From Oenanthe sinensis (Eukaryota; Streptophyta; Magnoliopsida; Apiales; Apiaceae), in NCBI GenBank assembly GCA_028671895.1, contig CM053802.1, forward strand, positions 33,332,201 through 33,396,200: a stretch of 64,000 nucleotides of DNA. The letters are read 5' to 3'. Positions within the stretch are counted from its first letter, which is position 1; the number at the start of each line of letters is the position of its first letter. Below are positions 1 to 12,509 of the stretch, piece after piece. The position numbers and the translations under genes are program-made. Below the pieces are notes generated by a model that was not told where the DNA came from, searched no databases, and was given only the letters and a program-made list of their open reading frames with translations.

Positions 1-1207
1 TTGTAAATTAATATTTAAGAAAAATTTAATTAACAAGAATATTAAATTTTCTGGAAAAATAAATAAATCTAAAATAGATATTAAAGGTTCAAAACGTTAA
101 GTAGGCCAAAATAGCATCTGAGGCGCTTATGTCCAAGAGTAACACTAATGATTCATATTTTTCCTCAAAAAGAAACTTCGCCAATATTAAGACCTAAGAC
201 ATGATTACACAGTAAAAATACTATATGATCATGTTTCAGAGTTTAATAAACACTTGTCAATTTTTATTCCGGAAACAAAAATTACACCAGGGGCAAATAT
301 CTTTTTCTGAGACGCAATTCAAAAATGAACACTCTGCGACGTCCAAGCAGCTTCGACACCCTTAATTTAATATTTAAGAAAAAATTAAATTTCTAAAAAT
401 TTTAATTTTCTTAAAAAATAAATTAATCAAAAATAAATATTTACAGAAAAATTTAATTTTCAAGAATTTCAAATTTTCTTAAAAATTAAATAAATCGTAA
501 ATTAATATTTAAGAAAAATTTAAAGTTAAGAATTTTAAAATTTTTAAAACATAATAAATCAAAAATAAAAAATATTAGAATGCGGCTCCGATAATTAGTA
601 ACTATCGGGGACGTGTCGATAGTTAGTAACTATCGGACAATTGCTTTTCTTTTCCCGCGCGTGAACTGATCAAACAACATAACCATCGGAGCATGAACAC
701 GCGCGTGCAGTTGGCTGAGTATTGGCCAAGTAAATCATGTGTACATATTGAAATCAACATGGCCGAGTGAGAAATGGACCAGATTAAATAGTTTAAAAAA
801 AATCTTTTATAAAATTTATCAAATAAGCTAATTAAAATTTATCAAATAAACTAATAAAAGTTTATAAAACAGATTTTATAAAAGTTTATAAAATAAATTT
901 AATATTAAGTTTATAAAATAAACTAATTAAAATTTATAATATAAACTTATAAAAGTTTATAAACCAAATTTTATAAAAGTTTATAAAATAAATTTAATAT
1001 TAAATTTACAAAATAAACTAATTTAAATTTATAATATAAACTAATAAAAATTTATAAAATAAATTTTATAAAGTTTATAAAATAAACTTATTAAAAGTTT
1101 ATAATTAAACTTATTTAACAAGGTCTCTAAACAGTCTGAGTCCAAGCAGCTTCCGCCTGGCGAGCTTCACTGAGCTAATGGATCTTGATTTGTATATCAA
1201 TCAGTCA
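1..1207 (-). mobile_element. Internal 5' leader of SIRE-like copia element E (partial)
   Basis: This stretch lies just downstream, on the minus strand, of the E primer-binding site and 5' LTR, so it should be the untranslated leader of E, which continues beyond the left edge. No coding sequence is visible. It is extremely AT-rich. Positions 780-1110 are a degenerate array of units resembling aatttataaaataaact. Positions 594-690 hold copies of the TAACTATCGG motif that also recurs in the E LTR. Confidence 0.65.
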
Positions 1208-1220
1208 GCTCTGATACCAA
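1208..1220 (-). promoter_or_regulatory. Primer-binding site of element E
   Basis: The reverse complement reads TGGTATCAGAGCT, the standard plant primer-binding site pairing with the 3' end of initiator tRNA-Met. It lies next to the LTR boundary and fixes the orientation of E as minus. Confidence 0.9.
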
Positions 1221-1221
1221 T

Positions 1222-3000
1222 TGTTAGGCCCCGGAAGTATCGTAGAAGGGGGGTTGAATACGATACTCACTAAATTAAAAAATTCTTTCAAATCTTTTGC
1301 GGATAAATAATTTAGAGTTCGGTTAGTGGGCTCGTGTTCTTGAGGTGAATAGTGTTTACGGAGCTGTTAACTAATTTTCTGTGTTTAGGATTAATCATTT
1401 CGGTTCTAGAAAATCAGCAGGAAAATAAACAACACAAGATTCGGGGAATATATCATTTGATAAATATAAACCCTGAGGTTGCTACACCCGGTCAACAAAT
1501 CCGGTCCGAAGAACAAGTTCTTCGCTGCTTAACAAAAACATATAACTGTCAATTTCCTATACAAGTATTTCTAGATCAGTACAAAGGAAACTAAGACCGT
1601 AGAGAGTGATATATAGTGACCCTGAACATTTTCCGTTAAGGTACCGGCCACTAATACATCTCCGGTGAGGAGGTATAGATTTTTCTGGTTTCTCTCCTCT
1701 CCGGCTTCGTCTTCTCTCTCTCTGGTTATTTTTGTTATGTTGCAGAAGACTGACTCAAATGAATGGCTCTGCTTCAATATATGTGTAGACTTTTTCAACC
1801 AAGATACGTGGCTCATTCAGGACCAAGTAAACTAGTTGCTGCTTCACTTCTATTTTTCCTTAACTATCGGAACAATTTACTGAGTAATTGTTTAACCATC
1901 GATGAGTCTGTAGAATAAGTATCGGAGGATTAAAACAATTACTGAAATAAAATCAATTACTTCAAACTTAGTAACCATCGGGAAGTGGCTAGTTGGCTTT
2001 TGTTTCTTTTCCGATAGTTAGTAACTATCGACATATAAGACAAAATAAGCCCTTTTCATTTCACCAATTCTTTTCCATTTGTTTATCTCACCCGATGGTT
2101 AATAACCATAGGTGAATAAGACAAAAATACTTCTTAACCATCGGTGAATGAGACGAAATACATTGACCAAGTTGACTTCTGGATACAGCTTCTGTAGTCT
2201 TCTTTACTTAGCCAAATTCGAACCTGATAAGCCCTTAATATATTTTCTTCCACTGCAACCAAGTCAAAGAAATATTTCCTTGATTATTCGAACTTGATTT
2301 ATTCTGAGCTTTATCATATACCACTTCACTTGTTACCCATTTCAGTAAATTGTCAATTCTTCTCATTCATAGATGCAATTTTCAATCTCTTTTGTGTTGA
2401 CGTTTGGTGCAACTGGTCTGGTTCACAAACGACTAACACGATCTTGATCTTCACATCTTCTTTACAATACAATTGACTTTGTTCCTTGTTGATTAGAAGT
2501 GCTTCGATTGTAAGTACATTGGAATCCTCTGGCACTTATGCTGAACCATAAACATATCTGAAACCCTGAACATCTTCGAACTTTATCCTTCACTGAAGTC
2601 TGAACATATGAATGAACTTCCTCCAGCAATCTATAATAGACTCTAAGATTCCATCTAATATTTTGATTCTTTGTATTTGCCGTATATTCTAACTTCTCGA
2701 TTCCTGTACTTGTGCTCTGCAATTCATTGCTTGACTAACTTGCAGATTTGGATCACTAGAATCTTTCTGGTACTTTGACAACTGCTTCACTGCTTCCACA
2801 TCCTTGAATACTTCAACATTTATTCTTCACTGAGGCATGAACATATTAATGAACTTCTTCCAGTGAGCTAATGCTTCAAGTCTGTAGATTTCTTCTTTAT
2901 CCTTTGTCTTTACCAAGTCTTCATGTCTTCCTGATTCCGGTGATAACTTCATATTATTTACACGTCCTGTTCTTGTGTTGAGTTATAACCCTATGTTACA
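1222..3000 (-). mobile_element. 5' LTR of SIRE-like copia element E
   Basis: The LTR is bounded by TG at 1222 and CA at 3000 on the plus strand, about 1.78 kb. On the minus strand its 3' end has the ccccccttctacga block followed by a tRNA-Met primer site, which is typical of SIRE/Maximus LTRs. Its 5' end (reverse complement TGTAACATAGGG...) resembles the starts of LTR D (15046) and LTR C' (52699). It contains an array of TAAC(T/C)ATCGG motifs at 1861-2144 and an internal partial duplication around 2590-2625 and 2825-2862. Small open frames inside it are not genes. Confidence 0.8.
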
Positions 3001-4182
3001 TATAGGTCTATACATACAGCCTTTCACATAACAGCAAAGCCTAACCTATGTAGGTTTAGGATTAAATAATAAAACCGGATTTTATTATTTAATTAATAAC
3101 TAAGTCACACTTAATTATTAAGGGCAGAATTCAAATTCGAATTTATATTATTTCAATTAATTAAGTCTCACTTAATTAATATAATAAAATTCGAAATAAT
3201 CATCAATTAATTTAAATCTATAATTTAAATTAACTATTCCTCTAAGTACTCTATGTGTGTGACCCTATAGGCTATTATTTAATTAGCAATAATTTTATTC
3301 TCCAATAAAATTATAAACAATGAGCGGTATCTAGTAATACATCATTGCTACCCAATTAAATAATAATTAAATCGTGATTCGATAAAACCTTTCGTGATTA
3401 ATGTTTCCGTGTAATATAATCCCTTTAACCATATATATTATAGATTAAACTCGAGGCATGTATTTAGTCATCATCTTCAACATTTAATCCGGGTTTACTT
3501 GATCCATGAGTAGACTATGAAAACAAATCATTATTTGAGCACGACCATGCATTTTATAGTCTCACTCAATCAAGAGGCCAATAATATCTCTCCTAATTAT
3601 AGGAGGGTTAAATCCTTTATCTATCATTCATATTTCTCATACGACTTATGATATACCCGATGTCCACTTTTATCATTACCCGGTCAAAGGTAACTTTTAA
3701 TGTAGTCAATGTATATTAATCATCGTATAGAAATATAATGATCTCAAGTCAGAGGATCATTACACCATTATCACTGTGAGTCTTTCTTATGACTTTATTA
3801 AACATGAAGAATCTCACTATGGGTCTGTCCAGTACCATGTACTCCTGCATGTACCTATGTGTTGACTTTAGTATCCCCATACTTATGACCAATGAGATGT
3901 GGTTATCTGTCAAACAACATACTAGTCTATTTATGTATTATTATTGTTCTATAATAATAATATTCGACTAGGGACATTTAAGAATATGATATATTATATA
4001 ATCTCAAGTTCAAGTCATGTACTAAACTATACAATGTGTATCATGATTCTAAGGACATTTATTATGCTAACAAATATATCGCAGTAATTAAAGTCATAAT
4101 AAATACGTTTATTGAATAATCAATTGATATAAAAGTTTATCAAAAGAAACATTGTATTGCCTCTAGGGCACCTACACCAACA
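3001..4182 (-). mobile_element. B-family copia LTR, truncated copy
   Basis: From about 3040 to 4182 this matches the B LTR at 9819-11369 with an offset near 7187 and scattered substitutions. Its minus-strand start at 4182 (TGTTGGTGTAGG) is intact. The other end is cut at 3000 by LTR E. It abuts A3 integrase sequence at 4183, exactly as the second copy does at 11370. It belongs to the tandem duplication described for 3001-12500. Confidence 0.75.
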
Positions 4183-5317
4183 CAAACACTTTGTTCTTGG
4201 AAGTTGGGTATCCCACAAAATTACATTTGTTTGATATTTGTCCTAGCTTGTCAGAGATTAGACATTTCACAAACGCTTCACATCCTCAAATTTTCATAAA
4301 TGACATGTTCTGACGTTTCTCAATTCATGTCTCATAAAGAGTCTTTTGAATCGTTTTAGTATGAAATCGGTTAAGTGCCAGCTCTAGAGCGTAACCCCAG
4401 AAACTAATTAAAAGATCTTCATGACTCATTATTGATCGCACCATGTCCAATAAGAAACGATTCCCCTTCTTAGAAACTCCATTCCATTGTGGTGTTCTGG
4501 GAGAAGTGAGTTGTGATAATATACCACACTCTTTTAAGAAACTCTTAAATTCATGCCTTAAGTATTCACATCCAAGATCAGAATGTAGAGTCTTACTACT
4601 TAATCAACTTAAATCATCAATATATGTGATAAAGTAGTAAAAGCCCCCTCTTGCCACAGTACGCATAGGACCACATACATCACTATATATAAGTTCTAAT
4701 CATTTAGTGGCCCTTTCACATTGTCCAATAAAAGGGGCTTTAGTCATTTTTCTAATGAGACAAGGTTCACATGCTTCGTATGATTCAAAATCAAAGTTAT
4801 CCAAATATCCATCTTTATGTAACTTGGAAATGAGTTGTCATTTATATGGCCTAAATGATAGTGCCAAAGATACGTTTGATTTGAGTCATTAGTCTTAAGA
4901 TGTTTGTTATTCGCATTATAGAGGGGAGTGTCTAAATCAAGAATATATAAACCGTTAAATAAGAAATTAATCCCGTAGGCAACATTCTTCAAAGAAAAGG
5001 AACAACTATTGTTCTGAATTAAAAATGTAAAACCTTTCTTATCCAAATAAGAAACTGAAATAATGTTTTTGCAAATTGAAGGCACGTAAAAATAGTTATT
5101 AAGTTCTAAAATAAGCCCAGTGGGCAATGATAAATAATAAGTTCCTACAACTAAAACAACAACCTTTGCTTCATTGCCAACTCGTAGGTCGACCTCTTCT
5201 TTACCCAAAGTCATACTCCTTTGCAGTTCCTACACATTTATACAAATGTGAGAACCACATCCAGTATCTAATACCCATGATGTAGAAGTAGACAAATTGA
5301 CTTCTATAATATAAATA
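4183..5317 (-). pseudogene. A3 copia pol fragment (protease to integrase), duplicated copy
   Basis: Read on the minus strand, this holds the end of a copia protease, the GAG pre-integrase domain (YLWHYHLGHIND motif within the 156-codon frame 5214-4744) and a decayed integrase. It repeats 11370-12504 nearly base for base; I noticed two differences, near 4672 and 4767. At 5314-5317 it joins the A leader through a short shared aata. Stops and frame breaks are the same as in the other copy, so the decay came before the duplication. No function is expected. Confidence 0.8.
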
Positions 5318-7456
5318 TTAATTATGTTTAAGTGATTATGGTATATCATCATATACCTCCCACTATTTTTATCAAACTAATAGCCCTTACTATTAATTTG
5401 GAAAATATATCCCATAATTCTTTCTAGTGAGCCAAGATCCATATTTCGTCATGTCCTAAGTCAACCACTGGAAGTTCTTAGAAAATAATTATTTAGGTAG
5501 ACAATAGTTGTCAATTATATCATATATAATTCTTGGATAGTTTGGTGAACAACGATTGATCTTATCTATCTAATAGACTTTTAACCAAACTCTATGCTTC
5601 TAAGTTCATAATAGTTGAATATAACCGTTTATTTTCACTTATTATGACGACTCAGTTAAGTTAGACCCAATGATACAACGGCCGAATATAACCGTTTATA
5701 TTCGTCGCATCTCACCACGATAGATAGGTGTCCCCTGCCACTAACAGTCCTTCCCCTTATCGATCTAGGATTCGATGAGTGTTCATTCATTGGAAAGCAT
5801 CCGAGTAAAACTTAATATTTTGTTAAGGGGTTTTAGAAAATTTATAACGATCATGATCACATCATAAAGAGATCCTCAATTTTTCCTTGAACCAAATATT
5901 TCAAATCGACATCTTAAATTGTTCATTTCCCAGGTAGATGGAGGATACCAATGGTCACACTTAAAACCCATCAGCCTTACGAATACGTATATCCGCTTTT
6001 GTCAGAAAATCCCAATTATAGATATCAAAAATCCATATTTAATTCCGTGTTTTAAAAATCCATATTTCATAAACACAAGAATCTCATGATTATTTGTTAA
6101 TTTTAAAATCTTGAATCGTTACAGATTTTATCTTGTTTAAGCAAACATGGCATGGGTGTCGTATCTAATACATACATGATTAATCAATATTAAGCATGCA
6201 TTTCAATTATATCTACGCATACATACCAATACATGCAATCATATACATATATGTAATGTGCGTAAATTAAACGTGTTTGGTTATGGCCCCATCCTATATG
6301 ATATTTCCAAGCTAATGGAAATATCAAGGTCAGTCTATGGTGGTTTTAAAAATACTATCTATTACATGTCTTCTTTCTTCATTGCTCCATCATCCCCTTT
6401 TGGATCGCCTCCTTACTTGCAAGTCTTCATTGATAATTACATTAAATAATAAAAAATAAAACTATTCTAATGAAATTACAAGAAGAACTCGAGTTACATT
6501 CGAGATAATTAAATTACAATGAATAAACGACATGCAAGTCGTATTTAGAAACCAAAACCATAAATCAAAACCACTATAATATGGGTCTTTAGGCCATAAC
6601 CATCCACCATGCTATCACATAACACATATAATATATCTCATATTATATAATCATATCATATAATCATATCATATAATCATATATAACAAATTTCGAAATT
6701 TCAGAAAATTAAAAACAGATTTCTGAAGACAATAAATCGTTATTTCGAGGCCCTTAACGACGTCAAACGCCTTACAGACCCGTAGGTGATAGCATATCTA
6801 TCAGTTTTGTTCATTGACCCGATTCCAGTCAGAAAACACATATCGTTTACGAAAATCGGATACAGCAGTCAGATTTCTCCAAATCTAACGGTGTTTCAGA
6901 AATTGTATCATATACAATTCTCATAACAAGAACAAGCATATATCATATATACATACACAGAGATATATACAATCATCATATGATTATACATTACATGAAT
7001 ATCATATATTCATAATATATACATACATATACTCAAAATTTTAGAAAATCAAATAATTTTCAGAAAATCATAAATCACCGTTTTGGAGGCTGTAACGACA
7101 TCTAATGGCTTACAGACGCAGATCTGACTTTGTCAGTATTGCTCAGTGACCCGATTCCAGTCAGAAAACACATATCGTTTGCGAAAATCGGACAACGGAC
7201 ACAGATTTCAGAAAATCAACGGCAGCCGTTTCAGAATTCGTATCGAATACGATTCCCATAATAAGAACAAACATGTATCATATACATACATCAACACACA
7301 TAATCATCACATGATTATATATCATAAAATATCATATATTCATAATATATATAAACATATACATATTGTATCAATATAAAATCATGATAGATCGCATACA
7401 TGCTTATATATCAAAAACTGTTAAGCACATAACCGAATTAAAACGTTTCGCAAGTA
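5314..7456 (-). mobile_element. A-family 5' leader, inverted copy
   Basis: This is the reverse complement of about 25777-27919, the long untranslated leader between the A primer site and gag. No gene is visible. It carries the same internal near-duplicate of roughly 370 bases as the other copy (around 6700-6860 and 7080-7270). It ends abruptly at 5314, before gag, at the junction with the A3 fragment. Confidence 0.85.
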
Positions 7457-7468
7457 GCTCTGATGCCA
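7457..7468 (-). promoter_or_regulatory. Primer-binding site, A-family element (inverted copy)
   Basis: The reverse complement is TGGCATCAGAGC, one base off the usual TGGTATCAGAGC complement of initiator tRNA-Met. It lies directly inside the LTR end at 7470. Confidence 0.9.
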
Positions 7469-7469
7469 T

Positions 7470-9003
7470 TGTAGGGTTTCGTGACACAAACGCAGCGGAA
7501 TAAACGCGAAAAATAAATCAAAATAGCGAAACCCTCCGCAGGATCCATGCGAAAACAAAAGAATTAATTCGTAGATAAAGAATAAATACCTTTAGAAGCT
7601 TTAACAGTTCATTAATGGAAGATTAATGGAGGTCCAAAGCTTGTTTAATCACCACGTATCCCGCTCTCGCGATCTACGCTCTACGGTATCCACACGAACA
7701 CTTTTCATGAAGGATTGATGTGTACTAGCACCCGAAAACTTCTTCTCTCTCTGTCTTCCTCCTCTCTCAGAGCGGCTAGGGTTTTTGTAAAATCTCTATC
7801 TTATTAAATCAGCCCATAAAGAGATTATATAGAGAGAGGAATAAGTTTTCTAATTATAATCCAATTATAATTAATGCTAATCCAAAATTCTAAATTATTT
7901 AATTAAGTCTCACTTAATTAATTAATTATTAATTTTGGAATTAGTTTAAGTAATTCATTTATTCTATTTATATAATTAATTAAGTCATACTTAATTAATA
8001 TCATAAATAAAATAAATTACTTATTTAATTTAAATTTATAATTTAAATTATTTCTCCTTCAAGCGTTCTTTGTGTGTGACCCTGTAGGTTATTATTACGT
8101 TGGCAATAATTTTAATATCTAATTAAAATTGTAAACAATGAGCGGCATCTAGTAATACATCATTGCTACCCAAGTAATAATAATAAATCGGTGATTCGAT
8201 TAAGCCTTTCGTGAATAATGTTCCATGTAATATAATCCCTTTAATCTTGATATTATAGATTAAACTCAAGGCATGTCTCGTGTCATCCTCTTTATAATTT
8301 AATCTTTATTTTCTTGATCGATGAGTAGACTATTAAAATCAAATCAACATTTGAGCACGGCCGTGCATTTCATAGTCTCACTCAAACAAGAGGCCAATAA
8401 TATCACTCCTAAAATTATGAGGATTAAATCTCATCTAGATCATTCATATTTCTCATACGATTCATAATATACCCAATGTCCACTTTTATCATCACCCGGT
8501 CAAAGGTAATTTTTAATGTAATCAAAGTATATTAATTCTCGTATAGAAATATAATGATTTCAGGTCTAAGGATCATTACACCATTATCACAGTGAGAATT
8601 ACTTATGACACTTACTTAACATGTAGAATCTCACGGCGGGTCATTCCAGTGCCATGCATTGATACATGCACTTATGTTCTTGACTTTAGTATCCCCATAC
8701 CTATGACCAATGAGATGTGGTCATCGGTCAAGAAACATACTAGTCTTTGTGCATTATTATTGTCCTTAAATAATAATACTCGACTAGGGAATTTTAGGAA
8801 TAAGATACTATTCATATAATCTCATTTTTAAGTCACATAATTAAAGATATATAATACGTATCAAAATTCCAAGGACATTTATTATGCTTTCAATTTATTA
8901 CGCAGTAAATAAAACATAATAAATAAATAATAATCAATAAAACATAATCCTTAATAATAAATATTTTCCTTAAAGTATTGTCTCTAGAGCACAATTACTA
9001 ACA
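7470..9003 (-). mobile_element. A-family copia LTR (5' LTR of the inverted partial copy)
   Basis: It is 1534 bp, the same length and sequence class as 24230-25763, bounded by TGTAGGG at 7470 and CTAACA at 9003. The outer flank tttta (9004-9008) is the complement of the taaaa target-site duplication seen at 24225 and 33398. The insertion event is therefore the same one seen in the H locus, copied here in inverted orientation. Confidence 0.9.
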
Positions 9004-9818
9004 TTTTAATCTAATCCTTTTTATTCCAATATGTAGTCATGTTATTCCTCAACATCTTTCGTATTTTCACAGAGTCAAAATTATCCTTTTATATTGGCCA
9101 AAGTGGCTCGTCAAAACAGTGCCTCTAGCGTTGACTTTTCTGCAAATTACTATTACGCGACTCGCACTCCAACATTTTTAATAAATAAGAAAATGCATAA
9201 TTAAATGTGAAACTACCTCAAGGAGCTTCTTGAGTAATTGAAATATTTATCAAAAATATTTTGATTTGGAACACATGAGTTTAACTTGGTGAAATGCATT
9301 TTACAAATCGAGTCAACTACGGGTTGTACTATTTTCACCGTTATCACTAAATTGCTCATAACTCATTAATCGTTAACTCAAATGACACACCGTTTTCGCG
9401 TGAACGATCTAGAGAATGTCTAGAATACAATCCATCAAAAGTTTGGCCTTGGAAAGATGACTCATATTCCCGAATTTACTGAAGAAGGCAGTATCTTCTC
9501 AATGAATAGTGTCATCGCACAACTTTGGTTCCGATATTTTTATAAAATCGAAAAATTAACTTTTTAATACAAAACCTTTTTGGTGATCTTACTAACTGTC
9601 CAATGTATATATCATCCAAGTTTCATAATTTTAATTCACTCTTAACTAGTTCGTTTATAGCATCAAAGTGAGTACAAGACAGCAGTTTGGTCTCCTTGCG
9701 CGACTTTCACTAAAACGAACTTAACTCCTAAACCGTAAATCGTATCGACATGATTCAAGTGTCAAAACAAACTATGAAATAATGTTTACATATCCAGGTC
9801 AGTGGTGTCTAGAAATAT
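9004..9818 (-). repeat. Fragment of gypsy LTR H between LTR A and LTR B (inverted copy)
   Basis: These 815 bases match the reverse complement of 23420-24229 and 32588-33402. The right-hand copies are continuous with the rest of gypsy LTR H, so this copy is a passenger moved with its two flanking LTRs. It keeps the tttt present near 33150 but missing near 23980, so it is closer to the 32-33 kb copy. No gene is seen. Confidence 0.85.
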
Positions 9819-11369
9819 TGTTGGGTTCCGAGGCATAAAATGCAGCGGATTAAATGTAAATATAACAAAATTTCGGAACCCTAACTCAGGATCATGTATA
9901 AGCCTAGACTGATTATTGTGAAACGGAATTATACCTTTTCTGGTCTTGTCTTTCTCGAACTCAACGGAGATCCTAGTTTTCACGACTTGTGTCTTCCTCT
10001 CGAAAACACCTCTATGGTATCCACACGAGCACCTTCAAGAACGTCTCACGATCTTGATTACGGAATGGATGTACTAGCCTCCTTTTGATGATTTCGAATT
10101 TGTTTATGCCTTGCTGTGCTTGCTGCTGCCTCTAGGGATTTTGTTTCTCAAAAAACGTAATCCCTCTTAACCCTATCATTATCTATTTATAATGCTGGTT
10201 AAGAGGCCCAATCAGTAAAACATAACCCATGTAGGTATAGGATTAAATAATAAAACGATTTTCTATTATTTAATTAATAACTAAGTCATACTTAATTATT
10301 ATGGGCAGAAATCATCTTCAAATTCGAATTTATATTATTTTAATTAATTAAGTCTCACTTAATTAATATAATAAAATTCAAATAATCATCAATTAATTTA
10401 AATCTATAATTTAAATTAACTATTCCTCTAAGTGCTCTATGTGTGTGACCCTATAGGCTATTATTTAATTAGCAATAATTTTATTCTCCAATAAAATTAT
10501 AAACAATGAGCGGTATCTAGTAATACATCATTGTTACCCAATTAAACAATAATTAAATTGTGATTCGATAAAACCTTTCGTGATTAATGTTTCCGTGTAA
10601 TATAATCCCTTTAACCATATATATTATAGATTAAACTCGAGGCATGTATTTAGTCATCCTTTACTACATTTAATCCGGGTTTACTTGATCCATGAGTAGA
10701 CTATGAAAACAAATCATTATTTGAGCACGGCCATGCATTTTATAGTCTCACTCAATCAAGAGGCCTTATAATATCTCTCCTAATTATAGGAGGGTTAAAT
10801 CCTTTATCTATCATTCATATTTCTCATACGACTCATGATATACCCGATGTCCACTTTTATCGTTACCCGGTCAAATGTAACTTTTAATGTAGTCAAAGTA
10901 TATTAATCCTCGTACAGAAATATAATGATCTCAAGTCAGAGGATCATTACACCATTATCACTGTGAATCTTTCTTATGACATTATTAAACATGAAGAATC
11001 TCACTGTGGGTCTGTCCAGTACCATGTACTCCTGCATGTACCTATGTGTTGACTTTAGTATCCCCATACTTATAACCAATGAGATGTGGTTATCTGTCAA
11101 ACAACATACTAGTCTATTTATGTATTATTGTTATCCTATAATAATAATACTCGACTAGGGACATTTAAGAATATGATATATTATATAATCTCAAGTTCAA
11201 GTCATTTACTAAACTATACAATGTGTATCATGATTCTAAGGACATTTATTATGCTAACAAATATATCGCAGTAATTAAAGTCATAATAAATATGTTTATT
11301 GAATAATCAATTGACATAAAGGTTTATCAAAATAAACATTGTATTGCCTCTAGGGCACCTACACCAACA
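9819..11369 (-). mobile_element. B-family copia LTR (inverted copy)
   Basis: A full 1551-bp LTR, reverse complement of the type at 21869-23419. The inner flank aatat (9814-9818) matches the atatt duplication of that solo LTR. The outer flank is caaac, not a match. The lack of a target-site duplication here means this LTR is a recombination joint between the H locus and an A3 element, not a simple insertion. Confidence 0.85.
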
Positions 11370-11930
11370 CAAACACTTTGTTCTTGGAAGTTGGGTATCC
11401 CACAAAATTACATTTGTTTGATATTTGTCCTAGCTTGTCAGAGATTAGACATTTCACAAACGCTTCACATCCTCAAATTTTCATAAATGACATGTTCTGA
11501 CGTTTCTCAATTCATGTCTCATAAAGAGTCTTTTGAATCGTTTTAGTATGAAATCGGTTAAGTGCCAGCTCTAGAGCGTAACCCCAGAAACTAATTAAAA
11601 GATCTTCATGACTCATTATTGATCGCACCATGTCCAATAAGAAACGATTCCCCTTCTTAGAAACTCCATTCCATTGTGGTGTTCTGGGAGAAGTGAGTTG
11701 TGATAATATACCACACTCTTTTAAGAAACTCTTAAATTCATGCCTTAAGTATTCACATCCAAGATCAGAATGTAGAGTCTTACTACTTAATCAACTTAAA
11801 TCATCAATATATGTGATAAAGTAGTAAAAGCCCCCTCTTGCCACAGTACGCATAGGACCATATACATCACTATATATAAGTTCTAATCATTTAGTGGCCC
11901 TTTCACATTGTCCAATAAAAGGGGCTTTAG
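11370..11930 (-). pseudogene. A3 copia integrase, decayed
   Basis: Minus-strand reading shows recognisable copia integrase blocks: an HTDVYGPM-like first catalytic region, an LHSDLGCEY block with the second Asp, and PQWNGVSKKGN. In this family the usual block is PQWNGVSERRN, so the catalytic Glu appears replaced by Lys at about 11656-11658. The stretch between the first and second catalytic blocks is shortened, and several frame breaks and stops occur. It is cut at 11370 by the B LTR. The enzyme would normally insert the cDNA; this copy cannot. Confidence 0.75.
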
Positions 11931-12475
11931 TCATTTTTCTAATGAGACAAGGTTCACATGCTTTGTATGATTCAAAATCAAAGTTATCCAAATATCCATC
12001 TTTATGTAACTTGGAAATGAGTTGTCATTTATATGGCCTAAATGATAGTGCCAAAGATACGTTTGATTTGAGTCATTAGTCTTAAGATGTTTGTTATTCG
12101 CATTATAGAGGGGAGTGTCTAAATCAAGAATATATAAACCGTTAAATAAGAAATTAATCCCGTAGGCAACATTCTTCAAAGAAAAGGAACAACTATTGTT
12201 CTGAATTAAAAATGTAAAACCTTTCTTATCCAAATAAGAAACTGAAATAATGTTTTTGCAAATTGAAGGCACGTAAAAATAGTTATTAAGTTCTAAAATA
12301 AGCCCAGTGGGCAATGATAAATAATAAGTTCCTACAACTAAAACAACAACCTTTGCTTCATTGCCAACTCGTAGGTCGACCTCTTCTTTACCCAAAGTCA
12401 TACTCCTTTGCAGTTCCTACACATTTATACAAATGTGAGAACCACATCCAGTATCTAATACCCATGATGTAGAAG
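11931..12475 (-). pseudogene. A3 copia protease / GAG pre-integrase region
   Basis: The reading frame 12401-11931 (156 codons) carries the spacer between protease and integrase, ending in the pre-integrase zinc-binding start YLWHYHLGHIND. Just upstream, near 12400-12475, the protease active-site block LDTGCGSHIC is readable with D-T-G intact, but a stop codon separates it from the frame. The same frame is repeated without a residue change at 5214-4744. It is part of the A3 element and is not an independent gene. Confidence 0.75.
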
Positions 12476-12509
12476 TAGACAAATTGACTTCTATAATATA
12501 AATACCTGA

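Noticed and set aside
1208..1220. tRNA-like sequences at the primer sites (also 7457, 17893, 25765 and 55577)
   Set aside because: They are short complements of the tRNA-Met 3' end at LTR borders, not tRNA genes.
1352..2722. Several short frames in LTR E
   Set aside because: LTR sequence; no coding signal on either strand.
4443..4892. Plus-strand frames of 61-64 codons, repeated at 11630 and 11894
   Set aside because: Antisense shadows of the minus-strand A3 integrase, repeated by the tandem duplication.
9786..10088. Overlapping 64-65 codon frames on both strands, repeated at 23150 and 32318
   Set aside because: Both lie in the B LTR end; repetition follows the LTR copies.
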